A stretch of 64,000 nt of DNA. Origin: Arthrobacter sp. ISL-5 (GTDB lineage Bacteria; Actinomycetota; Actinomycetes; Actinomycetales; Micrococcaceae). The translations under genes were made by a program, and so were the position numbers. The stretch's first letter is position 1. Every line of letters begins with the position of its first letter. This document shows positions 25,801 through 31,454 of the stretch, piece after piece. The notes under the pieces are model-generated. The model saw only the letters and a list, made by a program, of their open reading frames with translations. It was not told the DNA's origin and searched no databases. Location of the stretch: NCBI RefSeq assembly GCF_018613835.1, contig NZ_JAGGPM010000029.1, forward strand, positions 227,935 through 291,934. The letters are read 5' to 3'.

Positions 25801-26649
25801 CCGCCCGGATCGCTCGACCTCCTCGTGATTGACGAGGCCGGGCAGTATTCGCTGGCCAACACGCTTGCAGTGGCCAGGTCCGCCAAGCGCCTGCTGCTGC
25901 TCGGCGACCCGCAGCAACTGCCGCAGGTCACCCAGGGGTCCCATCCCCAGCCGGTTGACGAGTCGGCCCTCGGCTGGCTGTCCGCCGGACACGCCACCAT
26001 GCCTGCCGAGCTGGGCTACTTCCTTGCCGATTCCTGGCGGATGCATCCCCAGCTGTGTAGGGCAGTGTCCCAACTCAGCTACGACGCCAAGCTGGAGTCA
26101 GCTCCGGCAGCGTCGTTGCGCCAGCTGGACGGGGCGCCGGCCGGAGTGGAGACGGTGCTTGTTGAGCACAGCGGCAACACCACCAGCTCGCGCGAGGAAG
26201 CCGCGACGATCGTGAGGCTGGCAAATGACCACATCGGGCTCAAATGGACGCCGGGCAGAGATGAGCCAGTGCGCCGGTTGGAACCGAGCGACATCCTCGT
26301 CGTAGCTGCCTACAACGCCCAGGTGCAGGCTGTCCGGCACGCCCTCGATCACGCAGGTCTCCAGGACGTGCGGGTGGGCACGGTGGATAAGTTCCAAGGC
26401 CAGGAGGCACCCGTGGTGCTCGTGTCCATGGCATGCTCTGCCATTGCCGAGGCGCCGCGCGGCGCCGAATTCCTGCTGAACCGCAACCGCATCAACGTGG
26501 CCGTTTCGCGCGGCCAATGGCGTGCGGTGATCGTCCGCTCGCCCGAGTTGACCAACTATATGCCCACCAGGCCGTCGGCGCTGGAGGAACTCGGTGCGTT
26601 CATCGGGCTCAGCCCCCGGCCGCTCAGCCCACAACCTCAAAGCTCTTGA
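22864..26649 (+). CDS. TM0106-type RecB-like nuclease fused to a superfamily 1 helicase
   Basis: A 1261-residue protein. The N-terminal part (about 1-330) is the TM0106 RecB-like nuclease module, with LGDLHEHKVLAGLI, GYADFLI and AVWDTKLARHAKV giving the Asp and Lys residues of a PD-(D/E)XK core, then cysteines in GHCGRCDYCAEQ that may hold an iron-sulfur cluster. A middle RNase H-like segment (FFDFEGDPLWQ; HVYHYAPYEKTAL; NEYDCLSTLRL) follows. The C-terminal helicase has Walker A GPPGTGKTHVGSH near 881, DEAGQYSL near 995, GDPQQLPQV near 1020 and VDKFQGQEAPVV near 1176. A DNA repair or defence role is inferred. Confidence 0.88.
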   Translation: MFLLDPVTPGAPADLVFSASDLVAASECEYRTLRILDEKLGRSPRADFPADEMQARAGKLGDLHEHKVLAGLIAEYGAWDAAHGAGVYSVERGTTDRTDLTGKHNETAAALHAGADVVFQATFFDGEFLGYADFLIKEGSAAGEAAGRYAVWDTKLARHAKVGALLQLAAYGDQLIQLGLTPAPRVTLVLGNLEHSVHSLADLLPVYRERRIRFRDLTAVHRAADTPVRWQQPGVGHCGRCDYCAEQVAQHRDLLMVAGMTSVQRKKLIADGVTTIDALAELPLALATGSRRRLRDQARMQTGREDPDGSRTFIKDGEQHTVTYKVLADNALASIPEPSDGDIFFDFEGDPLWQDPATGQWGLEYLFGVIEAPLPGDPPGAEPAFRPFWAHSRAGERQAFLDFLAYVEERRARYPDMHVYHYAPYEKTALRKLSLTHVAGEDIVDSWLREGLLVDLYARVRHSLRISEASYSIKKLEPLYMGSNLRSGDVKDAGASVVAYAAYCTARDGGPGTQAEAAAILASISDYNEYDCLSTLRLRDWLLELRRQARTPAVPAGGAELAGAAAAGAVAAPTAAAPTAGQADISSPGASAIEPDAEPTAEEERLRAYLDAVPDTRELTADEQAVAMVAAATGYHRRERKQFWWEHFDRLESEVDRWSDQRNVFIVESADVLSDWAPPTARARTESRTLRLTGVMSEASEFRAGSTWFRMFEDPLPDGLGDVDGGRTPRPSAPGIGLHPVDGTPQAGTAREALSRDGIFGTLVETVEDHPDQPGKTVITITEKSSGRVPPYFQLPMALAPDRPIPTASIEAALAELAQLVGATLPSLPKHAGLDILRRVPPRLTALPALPPVTHDASGYADYASAITGALEDLDRSYLAVQGPPGTGKTHVGSHVIARLVRGGWKVGVVAQSHAVVENMLCTAIEKAGVDPRVVAKRLAQPHDVPWPHTADEDIVRLLDRQGGCLIGGTAWTVTGKCVPPGSLDLLVIDEAGQYSLANTLAVARSAKRLLLLGDPQQLPQVTQGSHPQPVDESALGWLSAGHATMPAELGYFLADSWRMHPQLCRAVSQLSYDAKLESAPAASLRQLDGAPAGVETVLVEHSGNTTSSREEAATIVRLANDHIGLKWTPGRDEPVRRLEPSDILVVAAYNAQVQAVRHALDHAGLQDVRVGTVDKFQGQEAPVVLVSMACSAIAEAPRGAEFLLNRNRINVAVSRGQWRAVIVRSPELTNYMPTRPSALEELGAFIGLSPRPLSPQPQSS

Positions 26650-26926
26650 AGCCGCCCTCCGCAGGCGACATCCTCTCGTCCACGTGCGAAACCCGGCCCG
26701 GCGCCTGCGGTGACCTCAGCCAGCGCCGGAATTCGATGATGTCCGGCTGCGGACCCTCCACCACAAGGGAGACTGCGCCGTCGTCGTCGTTTCTTACCGC
26801 GCCGGTGAGGCCCAACTCGTCGGCCTTGCGCGCCGTCCAGTAGCGGAAGCCGACGCCCTGGACCATGCCCGTGACGCGGGCCGTGAGACGGACGCTGTCC
26901 GGTTCCGAAGCCTTCGAGTCAGCCAT
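26624..26926 (-). CDS. acyP: Acylphosphatase
   Basis: A 100-residue enzyme hydrolysing acyl phosphates. The signature VTGMVQGVGFRYWTARKADE holds the catalytic Arg, and TGAVRNDDDGAVSLVVEG the catalytic Asn. An N-terminal 12-residue extension precedes the fold. Its 3' end overlaps the end of the convergent nuclease/helicase gene by 26 bp. Confidence 0.93.
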   Translation of the reverse strand: MADSKASEPDSVRLTARVTGMVQGVGFRYWTARKADELGLTGAVRNDDDGAVSLVVEGPQPDIIEFRRWLRSPQAPGRVSHVDERMSPAEGGFKSFEVVG

Positions 26927-26946
26927 GGATCCAATGTAGCCCCGGC

Positions 26947-27005
26947 GCCCGGGTCTCGACAGGCTCGACCAGCAACACCTCGCCCGGGTCCCGACAGGCT
27001 CGCCC
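26947..27005. repeat. Pair of 24-bp direct repeats with the CGACAGGCTCG core
   Basis: GCCCGGGTCTCGACAGGCTC (26947-26966, continuing GACC to 26970) and GCCCGGGTCCCGACAGGCTC (26982-27001, continuing GCCC to 27005) match at 22 of 24 positions. The core is shared with the inverted repeat at 6862-6889. The pair lies between acylphosphatase and the lipoprotein gene. Confidence 0.75.
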
Positions 27006-27032
27006 GGCGAGTGCTTCCTAGCTCGCCGGGCG
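27001..27032. terminator. Hairpin covering the end of the lipoprotein gene
   Basis: CGCCCGGCGAG pairs perfectly with CTCGCCGGGCG around a 10-nt loop. The stop codon of the lipoprotein gene (27018-27020) is in the loop, so the right arm encodes its last residues. No T-run follows; it may act as an intrinsic terminator or as a 3'-end stabiliser. Confidence 0.5.
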
Positions 27033-27779
27033 CAGCGACGTGATCATGGCCCGGATGTTCTTGTATTCAGGCGTGCCCATGTATGCCTCGGGCGTGTCCA
27101 CGTTCGGCGGGTTGCCCGGCGTCGTGTCGAAAGGGTTGTAGACGCCGCCGAACATTGCCCCGCTGGGCGGCCAGGTGAAGAAGTGGAAGATCGGGCAGGC
27201 AGTGGGCCCGGTGGGTTCCGGCGACGACGTTATGCCGTAGGCCAGCACCGTCATCTTTGCGGGGTCGGTTGCGGTGTTATCCTGCCGGGATTCGAAGGTG
27301 AACCGCGGCGTGCTGCCTGACTGCTTAAGGGCAGGCAGCGGCTCGGAATCGAGCATGCCGTACGGCTGCTTCGTGGTGCATTCCGCGCCGGTGACCATGT
27401 TGGTGCGCAGCGTGGCCATCGACTTGCCTGCGGGATTCCGAACCTCCACGAACACGCCGCCGCCCTGCGGAACGGCGCCCGCAGGGTCCTTGATGCTCCA
27501 CTCGGCCGGAAGGTCAAACGACAACTTGCCGTCCGACGTCGTAAACGTCTTCCAGCCGGCCGGCAAAGTCGCAGACCCCGAGGCGGTGGCGGAAGCAGGG
27601 CTGTCGGTCGCCTTCTGGGAACCGGCCCCAGGCGAGGCGGTGGAATCGGAGGCGCCCGGTGAAACGGTCGGCGACGCCGATCCGCCCGCCCCGGGCGACG
27701 CCGGCGCCCCGCAACCGGACAGCGCAACAAGCACGGCAGCCACAACCGCGGCCCCTGGCAAATTCCCTAAATAACGCAA
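27018..27779 (-). CDS. Secreted lipoprotein of unknown function
   Basis: Starting at TTG 27779, directly after AAGGAGGA, the protein has 253 residues and a standard lipoprotein signal: MRYLGNLPGAAVVAAVLVAL followed by the lipobox LSGC. A longer reading from 27830 would place an odd 17-residue extension before it. After the acylated cysteine comes a low-complexity Ser/Pro/Gly/Ala linker of about 55 residues. A globular domain follows (WKTFTTSDGKLSFDLPAEWS), resembling small PsbP/DUF-type lipoprotein domains. It ends NIRAMITSLRPAS. The function is unknown. It is divergent from the MscS gene. Confidence 0.8.
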   Translation of the reverse strand: MRYLGNLPGAAVVAAVLVALSGCGAPASPGAGGSASPTVSPGASDSTASPGAGSQKATDSPASATASGSATLPAGWKTFTTSDGKLSFDLPAEWSIKDPAGAVPQGGGVFVEVRNPAGKSMATLRTNMVTGAECTTKQPYGMLDSEPLPALKQSGSTPRFTFESRQDNTATDPAKMTVLAYGITSSPEPTGPTACPIFHFFTWPPSGAMFGGVYNPFDTTPGNPPNVDTPEAYMGTPEYKNIRAMITSLRPAS

Positions 27780-27870
27780 GGCTCCTCCTTGAGATGCGAA
27801 CGGTGCTCCCAATTGTGGAGGTTTATCCATCGATTGGGAACGAGTTGGCGGCCACTGAATCCAAAGCGTT

Positions 27871-27909
27871 GCCCCTCATAACAAGTGGGGGGCTTAACCA
27901 GTGAGGGGC
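27871..27909. repeat. Interrupted inverted repeat between lipoprotein and mscS genes
   Basis: GCCCCTCA at 27871-27878 pairs with TGAGGGGC at 27902-27909 across 23 nt. It lies in the divergent intergenic region and could be an operator or a leader hairpin. Confidence 0.4.
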
Positions 27910-27965
27910 TCGCCCGGGTAGGGCTCGATTTCAGGGCGGCGGCGAAGGTTGATAGAGGTTAAGAC

Positions 27966-29183
27966 ATGCCAGACCTCCTTGACCAAGCAATGCCCTTTCT
28001 CGCAATCGCCATTGCCGTGGCCGCAGGACTTTTCCTCTCGTGGCTCCTCCGCCGGGTCCTCGTCCGGCTCAACCGCAGGCTCACCGCGCTCCGCGAAACG
28101 TCCCGGATGGGGCGGGTTCCTCTTCGCCTGACCCTGTGCCTGATCGGCGTCCGGATCGCCCTGGCGCTGACCACTGAAGACGCCCCGTGGCGCAGGAATG
28201 TGGACCACGTCCTGCTGATTGCACTGATCGCCTCGGTTGCCTGGCTGGCGGTGGCCATCCTCATGATCATCGAGGCGCTCATGCTCACGCACTACAGCGT
28301 GGACGTGGCGGACAACCGCCGCGCCCGGCGGCTCCGCACCCAGATGATTCTCACGCGCCGCGTCGGCATCGCCCTGATCGTGATCCTGGCCTTCGGCGTT
28401 GCGCTGCTCACCTTCCCCGACGTCCGCGCCCTTGGTGCCGGCATCCTGGCGTCGGCCGGGCTGCTCTCCATCGTGGCCGGGCTCGCCGTTCAGTCCGCCT
28501 TGGTCAACGTCTTTGCCGGCGTCCAGCTCGCCTTCACCGACGCCATCCGCGTTGACGACGTCGTGGTGGTGCAGAAGGAATGGGGCCGGATCGAAGAAAT
28601 CACGCTGACCTACGTTGTGGTCCACATCTGGGATGACCGCCGGCTCATCCTGCCCTCCACGTACTTCACCACCACCCCCTTCGAAAACTGGACGCGCCGC
28701 CGCTCCGAAGTCATGGGCACCGTGGAGTTTGACCTCGACTGGCGTGCACCGGTCGAGGCCATGCGCACCGAGCTCAAGTCCCTGCTGGCCGGCACGGCGC
28801 TCTGGGACGAACGCGTGGGAATCCTCCAGGTCACCGATGCCACCAGCGGCTTCGTTCGCGTGCGGATCCTGGTCAGCGCCGCGGACAGCGCGGCACTGTT
28901 CGACCTGCGCTGCCTTATCAGGGAAGAGCTGGTCGGCTTCCTGCAGCAGCACCATCCGCAGGCCCTCCCGCATCTGCGCTGGGAGACTGTGAGTTCCGCC
29001 CAAGGAAGTCCTTCCCCGGCGCAGCGGCCGGAGCTGGAAGCGCACCCCCGGCAGCCCTCCGATCCCCACGATTCCCAGCTTTTCACAGGCTCCATCGAAG
29101 CCGTGGAACGCTCCCGGGCGTTCACCGGCCCGGGCGAACAGGTCTTCGAGGACCGGGAAAAGACCCTGTCCGCGCACGAGTGA
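27966..29183 (+). CDS. MscS-family mechanosensitive channel
   Basis: A 405-residue membrane protein. About four hydrophobic segments come first (residues 8-25, 50-65, 75-105 and 130-150). Then comes the MscS core LLSIVAGLAVQSALVNVFAG (about residues 163-182) and the beta-domain AFTDAIRVDDVVVVQKEWGR. The C-terminal 60 residues are hydrophilic and probably disordered. MscS channels release solutes during osmotic downshock. The gene is convergent with the X25 protein gene, with a strong hairpin between them. Confidence 0.88.
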   Translation: MPDLLDQAMPFLAIAIAVAAGLFLSWLLRRVLVRLNRRLTALRETSRMGRVPLRLTLCLIGVRIALALTTEDAPWRRNVDHVLLIALIASVAWLAVAILMIIEALMLTHYSVDVADNRRARRLRTQMILTRRVGIALIVILAFGVALLTFPDVRALGAGILASAGLLSIVAGLAVQSALVNVFAGVQLAFTDAIRVDDVVVVQKEWGRIEEITLTYVVVHIWDDRRLILPSTYFTTTPFENWTRRRSEVMGTVEFDLDWRAPVEAMRTELKSLLAGTALWDERVGILQVTDATSGFVRVRILVSAADSAALFDLRCLIREELVGFLQQHHPQALPHLRWETVSSAQGSPSPAQRPELEAHPRQPSDPHDSQLFTGSIEAVERSRAFTGPGEQVFEDREKTLSAHE

Positions 29184-29204
29184 GTGTGGCCGGGAACGGC
29201 GAGG

Positions 29205-29234
29205 CCCCGTTGCCGCGGTTGCGGCAACGGGGCT
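29205..29234. terminator. Bidirectional terminator between mscS and the X25 gene
   Basis: GCCCCGTTGCCGC-GGTT-GCGGCAACGGGGC is a perfect 13-bp stem with a 4-nt loop, centred between two convergent genes. Confidence 0.75.
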
Positions 29235-29284
29235 TCAGACTGTCCGGGTTCGACCCGACCGGTCGTGCGCTTCCTCAGCGGGAA

Positions 29285-30157
29285 TCAGTTGACGGTGATG
29301 TCCCGGGTGCGGTGGTCGTAGCGGATGGTGAGCTGGCCGCCATCGTGGTGCAGCTCGTGGTTGGCGCCATCGAACGCGCCGAAGGCGCCGTAGTTCTCTT
29401 CCCAAGAGCGGTTCAGCGCGATCTTGAAGGTGTAGTACCCGGCCGGGATGTCAGCCGAGATCTTCCACAGCTGGTCTAGGACGTCCAACTGCATCTGCGC
29501 TTCGTCGTACTGCGGTGCCCAGTTTTCCGGGGCACCAAGCAACATGTTGAAGTCACCGGCAACCGCCACGGCCCCCGGCTGCTCAACCGCTTCAACAGAA
29601 CTTTCGACGGCGGCGGCTTCAGTTGCGCTGCCGGCCGCGGCTTTCTTGCCACGGACGGCCTTGGCAACCGGAGCCACGGCTTCTTCGATCAGCTGGGCAG
29701 CCTTGTCAACGACCTTGGCCGTCTTGGAAGGTGCCTTCTCAGACTTTGCGGCCTTTGCGGGAGCCTTCTTGGCCGCCGGCTTGGCGGCCGACGCCACCGG
29801 AAGGGGCGTGCCGGCCGGAACCGGGGTCCCGGCGTCGAGCGCTGCGGAGAAAATCTCGGCATCCGCGAAGGCGACCGTGGCACGCAGGCCGTCGTCGGTG
29901 ATGGTCCAGCCGGAGCGGCCCTTGATCAGCCAGCCGGCCTTGACTAGCTTGGCAGTTGCGGTGGTGAGTGACTTGTGGCCCCGGGGGATGCCCCCGCTGA
30001 GCAGCTCGGCCTCGTAGGCGTTCAATGGAACCCGGACGAGAGCTTCAGCCAGGACGGTGCCGGCATTCTGCGGATCACCAGACAGCACCCCCTCTGCCAG
30101 AACGTCCAGCACGGTCTTGAGCCGGAAGTTGGTGTTTTCTGCGGCGGTCTTGCGCAT
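29285..30157 (-). CDS. Winged-helix-like protein with a basic linker and a pullulanase X25-like domain
   Basis: A 290-residue protein from ATG 30157 (SD AAGGGGA). Residues 1-105 look like a compact helical, winged-helix-type domain (LLSGGIPRGHKSLTTATAKL; GWLIKGRSGWTITDDGLRAT). Residues 115-190 form an Ala/Lys/Pro-rich linker (KPAAKKAPAKAAKSEKAPSK) like those of histone H1-type proteins. The last 95 residues (VAGDFNMLLGAPENWAP; DIPAGYYTFKIALNRSWEEN) resemble the X25 domain found beside pullulanase catalytic domains. No signal peptide or catalytic domain is present. It is probably intracellular, and the function is unknown. Confidence 0.75.
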   Translation of the reverse strand: MRKTAAENTNFRLKTVLDVLAEGVLSGDPQNAGTVLAEALVRVPLNAYEAELLSGGIPRGHKSLTTATAKLVKAGWLIKGRSGWTITDDGLRATVAFADAEIFSAALDAGTPVPAGTPLPVASAAKPAAKKAPAKAAKSEKAPSKTAKVVDKAAQLIEEAVAPVAKAVRGKKAAAGSATEAAAVESSVEAVEQPGAVAVAGDFNMLLGAPENWAPQYDEAQMQLDVLDQLWKISADIPAGYYTFKIALNRSWEENYGAFGAFDGANHELHHDGGQLTIRYDHRTRDITVN

Positions 30158-30190
30158 GGTTCCCCTTATAGAGCGATTGTTCCCACAGTA

Positions 30191-30210
30191 GTTTGCCAAG
30201 TACTCGGCAA
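30191..30210. promoter_or_regulatory. Inverted repeat in a divergent promoter region
   Basis: TTTGCC-AAGTACTC-GGCAAA lies 35 bp upstream of the X25 gene and 35 bp before the small open frame at 30245. It may be an operator. Confidence 0.35.
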
Positions 30211-30244
30211 ATCTGGCGACTTGAAACGGTAAACATTGTGTGTC

Positions 30245-30394
30245 GTGACCGACTATGACGAGGATTACACCGGAATTGAGCCTAAAGTCTCAGATCCGGC
30301 GGCCTCTGCAGCCGTTCTAAATGTTGCCGATTGGGGTCCGATGGCCGCCCATGTTGCGCGGGGCTCCAAAATGGAAAGTAGGCTTACCATGTAA
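30245..30394 (+). CDS. Possible 49-residue protein
   Basis: GTG 30245 opens a frame that reads VTDYDEDYTGIEPKVSDPAA, then SAAVLNVADWGPMAAHVARG and ends RLTM at a TAA (30392-30394). Composition is acidic at the start and protein-like throughout. There is no clear SD, so it would have to be leaderless. It is followed 25 bp later by the acidic protein gene on the same strand. I do not recognise it. Confidence 0.35.
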   Translation: MTDYDEDYTGIEPKVSDPAASAAVLNVADWGPMAAHVARGSKMESRLTM

Positions 30395-30419
30395 GCCACC
30401 GCATGGAAGGGACGAACCA

Positions 30420-30710
30420 GTGACCGAACACAGCTCGAATGAAGACGGCTTTGTAATTCCGAACCCTTCGGAGATCCGCGAAGACATTCCGGGTGACGCC
30501 GGCGACGACGCGAACGTGATCCGCTTCAGCGAAGAACAGGCGTTGATCGAGGAACAGGCGCACGGCATCCGGCCCGAAACCTACAGCGTCCCCGCCGGCG
30601 GCCCCACCATGGACGAAGCGCGCGGGAACATGGACCTCTCCGACGACACCGGCGATGCAGCTTCCGGAGACAGCAGCGACGACGGGCTGCACGGCGGCGC
30701 GGAGCAGTAA
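30420..30710 (+). CDS. Small acidic hypothetical protein
   Basis: A 96-residue protein from GTG 30420 behind GGAAGGGA. It is strongly acidic and Gly/Ser-rich, without cysteines, aromatic core or membrane segments (ends DDTGDAASGDSSDDGLHGGA). The N-terminal half, NEDGFVIPNPSEIREDIPGD, looks conserved-protein-like. It is probably disordered and cytoplasmic. The function is unknown. Downstream is a 321-bp non-coding stretch. Confidence 0.65.
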   Translation: MTEHSSNEDGFVIPNPSEIREDIPGDAGDDANVIRFSEEQALIEEQAHGIRPETYSVPAGGPTMDEARGNMDLSDDTGDAASGDSSDDGLHGGAEQ

Positions 30711-31031
30711 CCGAATCCCTGCTTCCGCGCGTCCGCTTGGGCGCGGCTGCTTCCTCGCTGGCTGGCGCATCGAACCGACGGAGCCGAGCCGACCTAGCCG
30801 AAAGCATGCCACCACGCATTTCTGCACCTCTTTGGGCTGCCCCGCCAGTCCCGGCCCCCGGCAGCACGGGCCCGGCGGCGGCATCGCCCGGCTAAAGAGG
30901 TGCAGAAATGCCGCCGCGGGCGTGTTTCCGGCCGTTGTGGCCCCGGAGGCGGGGTGCCTATAGTGGCGTTCTGCATTTCCGCAAGCCCAAGACGTAGTCG
31001 GCATCCGCAGCAGCAACCGAAAGGGAATCCC
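30711..31031. repeat. Intergenic region with a perfect 18-bp inverted repeat
   Basis: A 321-bp gap without a gene. GCATTTCTGCACCTCTTT at 30816-30833 is the exact reverse complement of 30894-30911, 60 nt apart. The enclosed 60 bp are GC-rich (CCCGGCCCCCGGCAG / GGGCCCGGCGGCGGC). A partial GTTCTGCATTTC echo occurs at 30969-30980. It could be a large hairpin, a degenerate mobile mini-element or a bidirectional signal. Confidence 0.8.
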
Positions 31032-31397
31032 ATGACGGGCAATATCGAGGGCACCGGCGGCACAGACGGCACCGGGGACGCTGCCAGCAATGCCGCCGAA
31101 GACCAGGAGCTGTCCCAATGGACCCGGCGGCTCACCCAGGCGCTGCAGATCCTGGACCTTGAAGTTGATCAAAAGCTCGTTGCCAGGCTCACCGACGAGT
31201 CGGCCAGTGCCGTCAACAGTGCGGCCGGACCGGTCACCGCCCTGCTCGTTGGCTACGCGGCCGGCCTTGCCGCACGCAGCGGAAACACGACACCGGGCGA
31301 AGCAGTCCAGTCCGCTGCCGAGGTGGCCTTGCGGCTCTGCGAGGACGGAGCCGACGGCGGCCCCGACAGCGAGGGCTGGTCAAGCACCGGGCAATGA
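31032..31397 (+). CDS. DUF6457 domain protein
   Basis: A 121-residue helical protein. The segment LTQALQILDLEVDQKLVARL and then SAAGPVTALLVGYAAGLAAR match the DUF6457 pattern (an aspartate-containing helix, then a PxTALLVG helix). In other actinobacteria this domain stands next to, or is fused with, the molybdopterin-guanine dinucleotide enzyme MobA. Here it is convergent with an FdhF-type molybdopterin oxidoreductase gene 58 bp away. AAGGGA precedes ATG 31032. A role in molybdenum cofactor handling is inferred. Confidence 0.7.
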   Translation: MTGNIEGTGGTDGTGDAASNAAEDQELSQWTRRLTQALQILDLEVDQKLVARLTDESASAVNSAAGPVTALLVGYAAGLAARSGNTTPGEAVQSAAEVALRLCEDGADGGPDSEGWSSTGQ

Positions 31398-31454
31398 CTA
31401 CCCGGCAATGACTGCCCGCGGGTCCTAAACCCCGCGGGTCCTAACGCCGTGTCC

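Noticed and set aside
30711..31031. A CRISPR-like array because of the inverted repeat
   Set aside because: There is one pair of inverted arms and no series of direct repeats with spacers. No cas gene is in the window.
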